From the IMG/VR virus record IMGVR_UViG_3300027899_000001, positions 248,001-312,000 of that record: DNA of 64,000 nucleotides, one strand, 5' to 3'. The stretch is from a virus. Numbering within the stretch: the stretch's first letter is position 1; every line of letters starts with the position of its first letter. The notes under the pieces were generated by a model, which did not search any database, had not been told where the DNA came from, and worked only from the letters and a program-made list of their open reading frames with translations. The position numbers and the translations under genes were made by a program. Shown here in pieces: positions 33,670 through 43,069 of the stretch.

Positions 33670-34449
33670 ATGACATTTGCAACGTATGTAATGACATTCG
33701 ATCAAGAAAAATGGATCATGCGAAATCTTGAGAATGCCTATCCTCATGTAGATAATATCTATGTAATGTATAGTAAATTACCATGGGGATATAATCCACA
33801 AGCAAGAGAAACTTATACAAATTCATTTGATTTGAATATCATTAAAAATTCTCCTTATATGGACAAAATAACCATTATTGAAGGAGATTGGATGAGTGAT
33901 ACTGATCAAAGAAATGCTTGTCTTCAACGTGCTAAAAAAGATGGATATGATTTTTTAATGGTTCATGATGCAGATGAATTTTATTTTCATAATGATTTTG
34001 ATAAAATAATTGATTATGTTCATACATATGAAAATTATGATGTATTTGATATAAATCTTTATGCATTTTGGAAATCATTTAAATATGTTTTAATAGATCC
34101 ATCAAAACCGCATAGAATAGGCGGCACAAATCAAACAGTTGTTAATTTACGCAGAGTTGATAAATATGATTACATTAGAGATACTCATACAAAAAATCGT
34201 GTAACAATTCCTGATATAATATGCTATCACGGATCTTATGTATTAACAAATGAAGAAGTATATAAAAAAATAAAAACTTGGAGTCATAATAATGATTTTA
34301 ACGTAGATGATTGGTATAATAAGGTGTGGCTACCTTGGACTATAGAATCTAAAAATTTACATCCTATTTGGCCTTGGTGTTGGGATCATTGTGAAGTATT
34401 TGAAAATATGTTGCCTGAAGCAATAGAAGATTTTGATTTTGTAAACTAA
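33670..34449 (+). CDS. GT2-like glycosyltransferase
   Basis: The 259-residue protein starts MTFATYVMTFDQEKWIMRNL, contains a DQRNACLQRAKKDG helix, and has a MVHDADEFYF motif (about 99-108) that supplies the DxD metal site of GT-A enzymes. A Trp-rich C-terminal part (HPIWPWCWDH) follows. The layout is that of GT2-like glycosyltransferases acting on glycan chains. The substrate is unknown. Confidence 0.65.
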   Translation: MTFATYVMTFDQEKWIMRNLENAYPHVDNIYVMYSKLPWGYNPQARETYTNSFDLNIIKNSPYMDKITIIEGDWMSDTDQRNACLQRAKKDGYDFLMVHDADEFYFHNDFDKIIDYVHTYENYDVFDINLYAFWKSFKYVLIDPSKPHRIGGTNQTVVNLRRVDKYDYIRDTHTKNRVTIPDIICYHGSYVLTNEEVYKKIKTWSHNNDFNVDDWYNKVWLPWTIESKNLHPIWPWCWDHCEVFENMLPEAIEDFDFVN

Positions 34450-34462
34450 AATATAAATAATT

Positions 34463-34651
34463 ATGGCAAAAGAACCCTTTGTAGATGTAATAGAGAAGTC
34501 AACTCTATATTTATCGTTATCAGAAAATCTTTTAATTAAATTAGATCGTTTTTTATGTAATACAAATTTAACAAAAAAAGAACAAGAAAATATAATAAAA
34601 ATTATAGAAGAAATTTATAGTGAAGCATATGTTAATAGTTTAACAGATTAA
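34463..34651 (+). CDS. Small unknown protein
   Basis: A 62-residue acidic helical protein (MAKEPFVDVIEKSTLYLSLS). It is directly followed by the GTG-started gene with no gap. Function unknown. Confidence 0.5.
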   Translation: MAKEPFVDVIEKSTLYLSLSENLLIKLDRFLCNTNLTKKEQENIIKIIEEIYSEAYVNSLTD

Positions 34652-35383
34652 GTGGAAAAGATTAAAGTTTATACATATCACGGATTTGGCGATCAGTGTA
34701 TCTGTTATGGAATTCTTAAAGAATTTGCAAAAAGATATAATGAAGTAAAAGTGTATTCTGATGTAATGAATAAAAATACATTTAATTCAATTACTCGTTT
34801 ATATTCTAGCCTGAAAAATGTAGAATTAATAGATGAAGTCTATAAAGAAGAAATTCACGCTGCTGATCATAAAATAGCTCATACTAAATACTGGTTTGAT
34901 AAAGTTCTTCCATGGTATCAAGATCCATCATTACCTCCACCAGAATGGTTTAAAGATGATTGGTGGTTTGATAGACAATGGTATTTAAATGCTAGTTTGC
35001 CATTTAATTTAAAATGGGATAATTTTTATTTTGAAAGAGATTTAAATAAAGAAAAAGAAGTTTTTTATGATATCTTGGGCTTAAAAGATAATCAAGAATT
35101 TTTATTTTTTCATGAAGATCCTGTAAGAAATTATAATATTAATAAAAAACATCTAAATGCAAATATTAAATGGATAGATTTTTTTAATTATCAAGATATT
35201 AGCATATTAGATATTTTATATACTATTGAACATGCTAAAGAAGTGCATACTTTTAATACAAGTACATTAACATTTATTGATTTAATGAATATTCAGCACC
35301 CTGCTTTATATTATCATATGTATGTAAGACCATCAATATTTGATAGTATAAATTTAAGATTACCTTGGAATTTAATAACATAA
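34652..35383 (+). CDS. Putative GT-B glycosyltransferase, paralogue 1
   Basis: The 243-residue protein uses a GTG start. VYTYHGFGDQCICYGILKEF (5-24) resembles the N-terminal GxGD of heptosyltransferase-type GT-B enzymes. The C-terminal stretch LYTIEHAKEVHTFNTSTLTF occurs in two paralogues (35387 and 44518). A KWDNFYFERD motif is also shared. It is likely a glycosyltransferase of this local family; the acceptor is unknown. Confidence 0.55.
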   Translation: MEKIKVYTYHGFGDQCICYGILKEFAKRYNEVKVYSDVMNKNTFNSITRLYSSLKNVELIDEVYKEEIHAADHKIAHTKYWFDKVLPWYQDPSLPPPEWFKDDWWFDRQWYLNASLPFNLKWDNFYFERDLNKEKEVFYDILGLKDNQEFLFFHEDPVRNYNINKKHLNANIKWIDFFNYQDISILDILYTIEHAKEVHTFNTSTLTFIDLMNIQHPALYYHMYVRPSIFDSINLRLPWNLIT

Positions 35384-35386
35384 AAT

Positions 35387-36124
35387 ATGAAAGTATATAC
35401 ACATACGCAATTTGGAGATCATGTTGTAACATTTGGAATTATTAAAGAATATTCAAAACAATATGATGAAGTAATATTAACTATTAGTGATAACGCACAA
35501 GGAACTTTAGTAAGTTCTTCTCATAATGATAATATTAAAAGATTATTTTCAAGTATTCCTAATGTAGTTTTAACAACTGAACGATTTGCAGATAATGAAT
35601 ATGATAAAATTATTAGTAGCGGTTGGTGGTATGAACAAGTTAAGCCATGGTTTGAAAATCAAGATTTACCATATACATTAGGAGATAATATGATAGGAGA
35701 TAGATTTTGGTATATTCTTGGTGGTGTTCCATTTTATTTAAAATGGGATAATTTTTACTTTGAAAGAGATCCCAAAAAAGAAAAAGAAGCATATTATGAT
35801 ATATTTGGATTAAAAGAAAATCAACAATATTTATTTTTACATGAAGATCCAAAAAGAAATAATGGAATATGTATAAATAGGAAGTATGTTAGTGATATGT
35901 ATAGAGTAATTGAATTAGCAAAATATCCTGAAGTAAGCGTGTTAGATATTTTATACACTATTGAAAAAGCTAAAGAAGTGCATATTATTAATACTGGATT
36001 AAGATCTTTTATAGATTTAATGAATATAAATCATAACAATTTAATTTATCATAAATACACAAGACCTAATCCAGTAGAACAAGCAGCAATGAGATTAAAT
36101 TGGAAAGTAATAGATAAATTTTAA
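35387..36124 (+). CDS. Putative GT-B glycosyltransferase, paralogue 2
   Basis: The 245-residue protein repeats the layout of paralogue 1: THTQFGDHVVTFGIIKEYSK at the start, KWDNFYFERDPKKEKEAYYD in the middle, and LYTIEKAKEVHIINTG near the end. The two lie side by side, which fits recent tandem duplication. A role in the same glycan is inferred. Confidence 0.55.
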   Translation: MKVYTHTQFGDHVVTFGIIKEYSKQYDEVILTISDNAQGTLVSSSHNDNIKRLFSSIPNVVLTTERFADNEYDKIISSGWWYEQVKPWFENQDLPYTLGDNMIGDRFWYILGGVPFYLKWDNFYFERDPKKEKEAYYDIFGLKENQQYLFLHEDPKRNNGICINRKYVSDMYRVIELAKYPEVSVLDILYTIEKAKEVHIINTGLRSFIDLMNINHNNLIYHKYTRPNPVEQAAMRLNWKVIDKF

Positions 36125-36126
36125 AT

Positions 36127-36768
36127 ATGGAAGGTAGCAGAACAGATATAATAAATTCTATTTTTGATAATTTTGATTTTGAATCTTATCTTGAAATAGG
36201 AGTGTATTATCCAGAAAATAATTTTAATAAAATTAATGCAAAATTAAAGCATTCAGTTGATAATCTTCTTGGAGCTTCCACTTGGTATACATATTATGTG
36301 GATAGCGATTGTTTTTTTGAAAAACATGTAGGAAATCAAAAATATGATGTTATTTTTATAGATGCATTACATGAAGAACATCAATGCTATAGAGATGTTA
36401 AAAATGCATTAAAACATCTTAATAAAAATGGATTTATTGTAATGCATGATTGTAATCCATTAGAAGAAAAAAATACAATACCATATAAAGATTTTCTTAA
36501 CGGTGTAGATTCTGGAGGAAGATGGAATGGAACAGTTTATCGTGCATATGTACGATTAAAAAATGAATTAAGAGATTATTCATGTTTTACAGTTGATGAA
36601 GATTGTGGAGGATGTGGAATTTTAACACAACAAAAATTATTACCAAATAATCCATTGCCATTTAATGTTGATAATTTTGGTTGGAAAGAATTTGATGAAA
36701 ATCGAAAAAAAACATTACAATTAATTTCTTATGATGAATATCTTCATATACTAAACACTGCGAGATGA
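36127..36768 (+). CDS. Class I SAM methyltransferase
   Basis: The 213-residue protein has YLEIGVYYPENN (motif I, about 20-31), then a DVIFIDALHEEHQCYRDVKN (about 76-95) core and IVMHDCNP (about 105-112), typical of the Methyltransf_24 group that often methylates sugars. The C-terminal part has several Cys (CGGCG). It is likely an O-methyltransferase of a glycan sugar. Confidence 0.7.
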   Translation: MEGSRTDIINSIFDNFDFESYLEIGVYYPENNFNKINAKLKHSVDNLLGASTWYTYYVDSDCFFEKHVGNQKYDVIFIDALHEEHQCYRDVKNALKHLNKNGFIVMHDCNPLEEKNTIPYKDFLNGVDSGGRWNGTVYRAYVRLKNELRDYSCFTVDEDCGGCGILTQQKLLPNNPLPFNVDNFGWKEFDENRKKTLQLISYDEYLHILNTAR

Positions 36769-37385
36769 ATTATTATAGCCAAACAGGAGAAGATAAAATA
36801 ATAGAAGAATATTTTGAAAAAAATTATATTGGTGGTTGTATAGAAGTTGGCGCAATGGATGGCGTAGGTAATAGCAATACTAATTATTTTGAAAAAAGTG
36901 GATGGTATAGTTTATGTGTTGAACCAAATCCTCATTATTTTAAACAATTAATTAATAATAGATTACATAGCATTAATTACGCTATATCAAATGTTAATGA
37001 TGATTTAATTTTTAATATAGTAGATATTAAAGACTCGTATATTCATCAAGATGCTATAAGTTCTTTAAAAATAGATGATAGACTATTTAATCAACACAAA
37101 GATTTAGGATATAATATGTCAATAATACCTATAATCGTTAAGGCTATAACATTAGACTATTGTATTGAACATTTTTATAAATATGATACACTAGATTTTA
37201 TAAGTATTGATACAGAAGGAACAGAATTAGATGTACTAAAAGGATTTTCTATTGAAAAATGGATTCCTAAATTATTAATAATTGAAAATAATTATAATGA
37301 CCCAGATATAGAAATTTATTTAGATATGTTTGGATATAAAAAAGATAGAAGATTAGCAGTAAATGATTTTTATATTAAAAAATGA
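36765..37385 (+). CDS. FkbM-family methyltransferase
   Basis: The 206-residue protein shows the FkbM pattern: SQTGEDKIIEEYF at the start, GCIEVGAMDGVGNSNTNYFE (about 25-44), LCVEPNPHYF (about 50-59) and ISIDTEGTELDVLKGF (about 144-159). FkbM enzymes O-methylate sugars or lipids using SAM. It is in the same run as other sugar-modifying genes. Confidence 0.8.
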   Translation: MNYYSQTGEDKIIEEYFEKNYIGGCIEVGAMDGVGNSNTNYFEKSGWYSLCVEPNPHYFKQLINNRLHSINYAISNVNDDLIFNIVDIKDSYIHQDAISSLKIDDRLFNQHKDLGYNMSIIPIIVKAITLDYCIEHFYKYDTLDFISIDTEGTELDVLKGFSIEKWIPKLLIIENNYNDPDIEIYLDMFGYKKDRRLAVNDFYIKK

Positions 37386-37828
37386 AATTTATTCAATTAT
37401 CTAACATAGAATTTTTAAAATCTTCTATAGAAAAATTTTTTATAGATAATAAATACGCGTATGCATTTTTTAGTCCGCATGAATATTCTTATGATGCATT
37501 ATTAAAAGAAATAGCTTCTAAACCAAAAGATTATTTTGTATTTTTAATGGATGATAATAATATTGCTGGATATGGTTTACTTAGAGGATGGAGCGAAGGA
37601 TATGATATTCCAAGCTTAGGAATAATGATAGATATTAATTATCAAGGAAAAAAATTATCAGAAACATTGATGAATCACCTACATCAAATTTGTGTTGATA
37701 GAAATGCTAAAAAAATAAGACTAAGAGTTTATAGAAAAAACTATAAAGCAATTTCTCTTTATAATAAATTAGGATATGTATTATCTGATTTTGATGAAAA
37801 TACATTTATAGGATTTAAAACATTATAA
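37382..37828 (+). CDS. GNAT-family N-acetyltransferase
   Basis: The 148-residue protein has the GNAT core: GYGLLRGW (about 61-68), then IDINYQGKKLSETLMNHLHQ (about 80-99) in which QGKKLS is the acetyl-CoA site, and KAISLYNKLGYVLS (about 121-134) with the usual LYxKLGF-type end. It probably acetylates an amino sugar, which fits the DegT aminotransferase nearby. Confidence 0.75.
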   Translation: MKFIQLSNIEFLKSSIEKFFIDNKYAYAFFSPHEYSYDALLKEIASKPKDYFVFLMDDNNIAGYGLLRGWSEGYDIPSLGIMIDINYQGKKLSETLMNHLHQICVDRNAKKIRLRVYRKNYKAISLYNKLGYVLSDFDENTFIGFKTL

Positions 37829-37829
37829 T

Positions 37830-38132
37830 ATGGCAGATACAGTAGGATCACTTATAGATAAATTAACTACAGTTGATTTAAAATTATGGAATAGTCAAGA
37901 AATTTTATATGAAATAAGAAGAATGACTTTTGAAGAATATAAAGAAAAATATTTTAAATCAGAAGAAGGTGCAAAAGAAATGTGGGAAATGCTCAAAAAA
38001 ACCACAGATCTTAATTATCAAAGAAGTTCATTGATACATGAAATTGATGAAAAATTAATTGATATGATTAATACAGGATTAAGCGGAGACGATTTTTTAA
38101 AATATACACAAAACCCTCATAAAACTTATTAA
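37830..38132 (+). CDS. DUF4254-like small helical protein
   Basis: A 100-residue helical protein starting MADTVGSLIDKLTTVDLKLW, then NYQRSSLIHEIDEKLID. This resembles the small helical proteins (DUF4254-type) often found with glycosyltransferase genes. The likeness is by eye. A partner for a glycosyltransferase is possible. The gene at 45251 is a comparable small helper. Confidence 0.55.
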   Translation: MADTVGSLIDKLTTVDLKLWNSQEILYEIRRMTFEEYKEKYFKSEEGAKEMWEMLKKTTDLNYQRSSLIHEIDEKLIDMINTGLSGDDFLKYTQNPHKTY

Positions 38133-38133
38133 A

Positions 38134-39240
38134 ATGATACCATCATACAGACCTTATTTACCAAAGAGAGTTCTAAAATATGCGCATGAAGCTCTTGATT
38201 CAACATGGATTTCATGTTACGGAAAATACATACAAATGGTTGAAGAAAAATTAAGTGAAATTTCTCAATGTAAATATGTATTAACAACCGATCATGGCAC
38301 TTCTGCAGTACATTTGGTTGCAAAGGCTCTTGAGTTTAAATATCCTGAAATTAAAAAACTTATTGTTCCTTCAAATGTTTTTGTAGCAGCTTGGAATATG
38401 TTTATCACTAATCCTATTTATGAATTAATTCCAGTAGAAGCAGATATTAATACGTGGAATATTAATTATGAGTATTTAATAAAAGCTCATAAGGAACATC
38501 CAGATGCTGCATTTTTAGCAGTTCATAATATGGGCAATATCATAAATATTCCCTATATAAAATTTCATTGTCCTAATATGATTATTGTTGAAGATAATTG
38601 TGAAGGGTTTTTAGGTAGTTATGGAAACTATAAAGCGGGTTCACAGGCATTAGCATCTGCTATATCTTTTTTTGGAGGTAAAACTATTACAACAGGAGAA
38701 GGCGGCGCATTTTGCACAAATGATGAAGAAATTGCTAATGAAATTAAAAGAGTAAAATCACAAGGAGTTACATCAAGAAATTTTGTTTTTTCTGGCTTAG
38801 GATATAATTATAGAATGACTAACGTTGAAGCTGGTCTTTTATATGGTCAACTTGAAATATTAGATGAAATACTTGAATTAAAAAATAATGTTTTTAATTT
38901 ATATAAAGAAGAATTGGAAAATGTGGAAGAAATTGAATTTCAAGAATCATCAGAAGTTTGTAAACATTCTCATTGGATGTTTGGAATAAGAATGAAAACT
39001 TTCAATAAAGAAAAAACAGATGCACTAAAATATTTTCTTTATACAGGTAATGTAGAAACAAGACCTATGTTTCCTCCAATGAATTATCATAGTCATTTTA
39101 GTCATTTTCCTGATTTTTCAGTTTCAAAACAATTATTTGAAACTGCCTTTATTCTTCCATCCTTTCCTGATTTAACTAAAAAAGAAATAAAATACATATG
39201 TAAAACGCTTAAAGATTATTTACATAAAAATGGGAATTAA
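38134..39240 (+). CDS. DegT/DnrJ/EryC1 sugar aminotransferase
   Basis: The 368-residue PLP enzyme has TTDHGTSAVHLVAKAL (51-66), IVEDNCEGFLGSYG (151-164) with Asp154, and FFGGKTITTGEGGA (179-192) with Lys183 as the PLP lysine. These are the landmarks of NDP-4-keto-sugar aminotransferases, which make amino-deoxysugars such as perosamine. The preceding GNAT enzyme may acetylate the product. It lies in a run of deoxysugar enzymes. Confidence 0.85.
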   Translation: MIPSYRPYLPKRVLKYAHEALDSTWISCYGKYIQMVEEKLSEISQCKYVLTTDHGTSAVHLVAKALEFKYPEIKKLIVPSNVFVAAWNMFITNPIYELIPVEADINTWNINYEYLIKAHKEHPDAAFLAVHNMGNIINIPYIKFHCPNMIIVEDNCEGFLGSYGNYKAGSQALASAISFFGGKTITTGEGGAFCTNDEEIANEIKRVKSQGVTSRNFVFSGLGYNYRMTNVEAGLLYGQLEILDEILELKNNVFNLYKEELENVEEIEFQESSEVCKHSHWMFGIRMKTFNKEKTDALKYFLYTGNVETRPMFPPMNYHSHFSHFPDFSVSKQLFETAFILPSFPDLTKKEIKYICKTLKDYLHKNGN

Positions 39241-39924
39241 ATGAAAATTTTAATACTTGGTGATGGTAAATTAGCAACAGAACTAATTAAACAAACGGGA
39301 TGGGATTATATTAGTCGTAAAAAAGATGATATAGATTTTACTTATCCATTTACATATTTAGAAAAACTTAGATCATATGATGTTGTTATAAATTGTATAG
39401 GATATACAAAAACATATGAAAATGAAAGAAAAAAGAACTGGAATATTAATTATGTTGGTGTTATTCATTTAATGAATTATTGTAATAGTTTTCATAAAAA
39501 ATTGGTTCAAATTAGTACTGATTATGTTTATGCTAATTCAAATAATTCTCATTCTGAAGATGATATTCCAGTTCATTTTGAAAGTTGGTATACATATACA
39601 AAACTTTTAGCTGATGGATATATTCAAGCAGTAGGAAAGAATTATTTATTATTAAGAACTACATTTAAACCTCGCCCATTTCCATGGAAAAAAGCATGGG
39701 ATGATATAAAAACGAATTCTGATTATGTTGATGTTATTGCAAATTTAATAATAGAATTGATAAAAAAAGAAGCTACTGGAGTTTATAATGTAGGAACTAA
39801 TCCAAAAACATATTTTAAATTAGCTATTAAAACTAATCCCGGCTGTCAACTTGATAATAGTAATGAATTTAATCATCCTAAAAATGTTACTATGAATTTA
39901 GATAAATTACATAACATACTATGA
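39241..39924 (+). CDS. RmlD-like NDP-sugar reductase/epimerase
   Basis: The 227-residue protein is a short-chain Rossmann enzyme. MKILILGDGKLATELI is the nucleotide-binding start, with GxGKLA in place of GxxGxxG. VVINCIGYTKTYE, LVQISTDYVY and a YTYTKLLAD motif (YxxxK) follow. The layout resembles dTDP-4-dehydrorhamnose reductase (RmlD). Substrate is inferred from its neighbours. It overlaps the 2,3-dehydratase gene by 4 bases. Confidence 0.7.
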   Translation: MKILILGDGKLATELIKQTGWDYISRKKDDIDFTYPFTYLEKLRSYDVVINCIGYTKTYENERKKNWNINYVGVIHLMNYCNSFHKKLVQISTDYVYANSNNSHSEDDIPVHFESWYTYTKLLADGYIQAVGKNYLLLRTTFKPRPFPWKKAWDDIKTNSDYVDVIANLIIELIKKEATGVYNVGTNPKTYFKLAIKTNPGCQLDNSNEFNHPKNVTMNLDKLHNIL

Positions 39925-41234
39925 TAACTACTCCATTTTATGAATTTAAAAATTCTTTAACAACAGAAAATAAATTTCAAAGTCTAATTTCTTTTATGAA
40001 TTCTTATCAATATATAAGAGAGAACAATTATTTTAAGGTTCATGAAATTGATTTAAAAGAAATAAAAAAATGGAATATAAATAATAAAGAAATAGTTCAT
40101 GAATCTGGAAAATTTTTCAAAATTGAGGGAATAAAAGTTCATACAAATTATGGAAATAAACATGATTGGGATCAGCCTATTATCAATCAACATGAAATAG
40201 GAATATTGGGTATAATTACTAAAGTACGTAATGGCGTGCGTTATTTTTTAATGCAACTTAAAATGGAACCAGGCAATATAAATCTTTTACAATTATCTCC
40301 AACTGTGCAGGCAACAAAAAGTAATTTTTTACAAGTTCATAAGGGAAAATCTACATTATATTTAGAGTATTTTGCCGAAAATAAAAAATCAAAAATATTA
40401 ATTGACCAATTACAATCAGAACAAGGTGGAAGATTTCTTAGAAAAAGAAATCGTAATATGATTGTAGAAATATATGATGAATTTGTAATTCCAGAAAATT
40501 TCTTTTGGTTAACATTAGGAGAAATAAAAAACCTTTTGCATTTAGAAAATTTTGTAAACATGGATGCAAGATCTGTGTTGTCTACTATTCCTCTTGATTA
40601 TGATTTTGGCATGCCATTATATGCTGATCAAGAAGTAATACGTTGGTTTATTGATCAAAAAATGAAATATGAATTACAAATAGAAAAGGTATCATTATCA
40701 CAATTAAAAGATTGGCATATAGCTAAAAATAGAATTTATAATTTTTATAGAGCTGATAAGTTTTTTACAGTAATAGGAATAAAAGTTGAAACAAAAAACA
40801 GAGAAATATTTTCTTGGTGCCAGCCTATGTTTAAAGATGAAAACGAAGGATTAATAGGACTTATAATGAAAAAATTTAAAGGCGATAATCATTATTTATT
40901 TCAAGTAAAAGTATTACCAGGTAATATAGATATTATTGATTTATCGCCAACTGTATCATATTCAAATTATAAACAATATATAGGATATGAAGATCAACTT
41001 GAATTTTTTGATAGATTCATATATCCAAAAAATTCACAAATTTTATATGATGTAAAACAGTCAGAAGAAGGGGGAAGATTTTATCATTTACAAACTAGAA
41101 ATATGCTAATTGAGATAGATGATGAAATAGATATTCCTGATAATTATATTTGGCTTAATAAAGATCAAATAAACAAATTTTTACCTTACGGAATGTTTAA
41201 TGTAGAATCAAGAAGTTTAATTTCAATAATATAA
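39921..41234 (+). CDS. NDP-hexose 2,3-dehydratase
   Basis: The 437-residue protein has two tandem halves (about 1-225 and 226-437). The first has DWDQPIINQHEIGILGII, then KMEPGNINLLQLSPTVQAT. The second has FSWCQPMFKDENEGLIGLIM and KVLPGNIDIIDLSPTVSYS. This repeat and motif pattern is that of NDP-hexose 2,3-dehydratases (EvaA-like), which remove the C2 oxygen of an NDP-4-keto-6-deoxysugar. The length equals the family norm. It implies 2,6-dideoxysugar synthesis. Confidence 0.8.
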   Translation: MITTPFYEFKNSLTTENKFQSLISFMNSYQYIRENNYFKVHEIDLKEIKKWNINNKEIVHESGKFFKIEGIKVHTNYGNKHDWDQPIINQHEIGILGIITKVRNGVRYFLMQLKMEPGNINLLQLSPTVQATKSNFLQVHKGKSTLYLEYFAENKKSKILIDQLQSEQGGRFLRKRNRNMIVEIYDEFVIPENFFWLTLGEIKNLLHLENFVNMDARSVLSTIPLDYDFGMPLYADQEVIRWFIDQKMKYELQIEKVSLSQLKDWHIAKNRIYNFYRADKFFTVIGIKVETKNREIFSWCQPMFKDENEGLIGLIMKKFKGDNHYLFQVKVLPGNIDIIDLSPTVSYSNYKQYIGYEDQLEFFDRFIYPKNSQILYDVKQSEEGGRFYHLQTRNMLIEIDDEIDIPDNYIWLNKDQINKFLPYGMFNVESRSLISII

Positions 41235-41246
41235 ATAATATAAATT

Positions 41247-42185
41247 ATGAATGTAGCATTAATTGGAACAGGATATTGGGGTAAAAAATATGTACATACT
41301 TTAATGAGTATAGAAGATATAAATTTATCCTGGGTATGTGCAAAAACTGATACAGAAAAATTTGCACCAACAAATACAAAATTCACTAACAACTATAAAG
41401 ATATTCTGCATGATAAAGATGTAGAATGCATTATAATTGCAACACCACTTGAAACACACTATGAAATAGCAAAAGACTGCCTAATAGCAAGAAAGCATGT
41501 ATTATTAGAAAAACCATTTACAAGAACTTCTGAAGAAGCTTCAAAATTATTTCATATAGCAATAGAAGAAGAACTTATATTAATGCCCGGACATATTTAT
41601 TTACATCATGACGGTATAGTACAATTAAAAAAATTAATAGATAACAAAAAAATAGGTAAAGTTGAATCTTTTTTTTCAAAAAGATTAAGTACAAGTTATA
41701 AATATTTAAATGCGTTATGGGAAGCTGGCGCGCACGATATATACATATTAGATTATTTTTTTGGTGATAAGTATAGTTATGAAATGAAAAATATAATGGG
41801 GGATATTACTCATTGCGTATTTAATTTAGAATATAATAATAAAAATAAATTAAATTCACCATATATTTATAATGATCCTAATTTACATATAATAAATGTG
41901 TATATTGAAGTTTGTAATAAATATCCAAATAAAGTAAGAGAAATAATTATAAATGGGTCTAAAAAACAAGCAATATTTGATGACAAGTCAATAGTTTTAA
42001 TAGATAATATAACTAGAGAAATCGATATTGTACAGTATAATAATACTATATCACCATTAGAAAAACAATGTAGACATTTCTTTGAGTGTATAAGAAATAA
42101 TAATATTAAACCTATATCTAACGCTTTTGATGGATTTAAGAATATACAAGTACTAGAAAGAATTAATAGTTTATTAAATCTTTAA
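41247..42185 (+). CDS. Gfo/Idh/MocA-type oxidoreductase
   Basis: The 312-residue protein has ALIGTGYWGKKYVHTL (4-19) as the NAD(P)-binding GxGxxG, IIIATPLETHYEIAKD and LLEKPFTRTSEEA (about 91-103) with the EKP motif. The family includes NDP-hexose 3-ketoreductases, which act straight after 2,3-dehydratases in dideoxysugar pathways. The adjacent 2,3-dehydratase makes that role likely. Confidence 0.8.
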   Translation: MNVALIGTGYWGKKYVHTLMSIEDINLSWVCAKTDTEKFAPTNTKFTNNYKDILHDKDVECIIIATPLETHYEIAKDCLIARKHVLLEKPFTRTSEEASKLFHIAIEEELILMPGHIYLHHDGIVQLKKLIDNKKIGKVESFFSKRLSTSYKYLNALWEAGAHDIYILDYFFGDKYSYEMKNIMGDITHCVFNLEYNNKNKLNSPYIYNDPNLHIINVYIEVCNKYPNKVREIIINGSKKQAIFDDKSIVLIDNITREIDIVQYNNTISPLEKQCRHFFECIRNNNIKPISNAFDGFKNIQVLERINSLLNL

Positions 42186-42197
42186 ATATAAAATAAT

Positions 42198-43064
42198 ATG
42201 GACAAATTAAAAGTAGCCTTTTTAGATTTTTGGCCAGAAATAACAGATGAAAATATATTTTTACCGATTCTTCAAAATCATTTTGATGTAGAAATAACAA
42301 AAAATAATCCTGATGTAATTATACATTCTATATTTGGTGGTATGCGAGAAACTCCTAATTATAAGTGTAAAAAAATTCTTTATCTTGGTGAAAATTATAG
42401 ACCAACAAATTTTAAATCTGATTATTCTATATCTTTTGATCCTCAAACTGAAACAAATTATAGATTACCTTTATGGCAATTATATATGATTCTAAGTCCT
42501 GTTCAAAAAGAAGCATTATTTGGACCAAGAATTAACTATGAACATTTTGATAGAGGTGGTTCTTTTGTTGTATCAAATCCTGGTAATTTCTTTAGAAACG
42601 GATTTTATGATAGTTTTAGTTTTGTATCTTGGCTGCAATGGTTTTCATATGGAAGATATAAGACAAATAGTTATGATTTAATAAAAGCTTCACAAGGAAA
42701 ATATTGGAGACAAGCAAAATATGAATTTTTTCAACAATATAAACATAAATATGCTATAGTATTTGAAAATAATTCATATCCTTATTATTGTACTGAAAAG
42801 CTAATGGATGCATTTCTAGCAGGCAGTTTACCTTTATATTGGGGCGATCCTAAAGTAAACGAAGACTGGAATAAAGAAGCATTTATAAATGTAGGAAAAC
42901 TTGGACAACAAGCAGCGCATGAATTAGTTCATTCTATGGAAAGAGATCCTATTTTATTTCGAGATATGTATTCAAAGCCAGTATTTACAGATGAACAGCG
43001 TCAAAAACATTTAAATAATATTGATGGTTTTAAAGATTGGCTAATAAATATAATAAAAAAATAA
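42198..43064 (+). CDS. GT10-like fucosyltransferase
   Basis: The 288-residue protein has the GT10 signature near residue 192: YAIVFENNSYPYYCTEKLMD, followed by AFLAGSLPLYWGDPKVNEDW and AFINVG. GT10 enzymes transfer fucose or a related 6-deoxysugar from GDP-sugar. The GDP-mannose 4,6-dehydratase at 48544 could provide the GDP-deoxysugar. Confidence 0.8.
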   Translation: MDKLKVAFLDFWPEITDENIFLPILQNHFDVEITKNNPDVIIHSIFGGMRETPNYKCKKILYLGENYRPTNFKSDYSISFDPQTETNYRLPLWQLYMILSPVQKEALFGPRINYEHFDRGGSFVVSNPGNFFRNGFYDSFSFVSWLQWFSYGRYKTNSYDLIKASQGKYWRQAKYEFFQQYKHKYAIVFENNSYPYYCTEKLMDAFLAGSLPLYWGDPKVNEDWNKEAFINVGKLGQQAAHELVHSMERDPILFRDMYSKPVFTDEQRQKHLNNIDGFKDWLINIIKK

Positions 43065-43069
43065 TATTA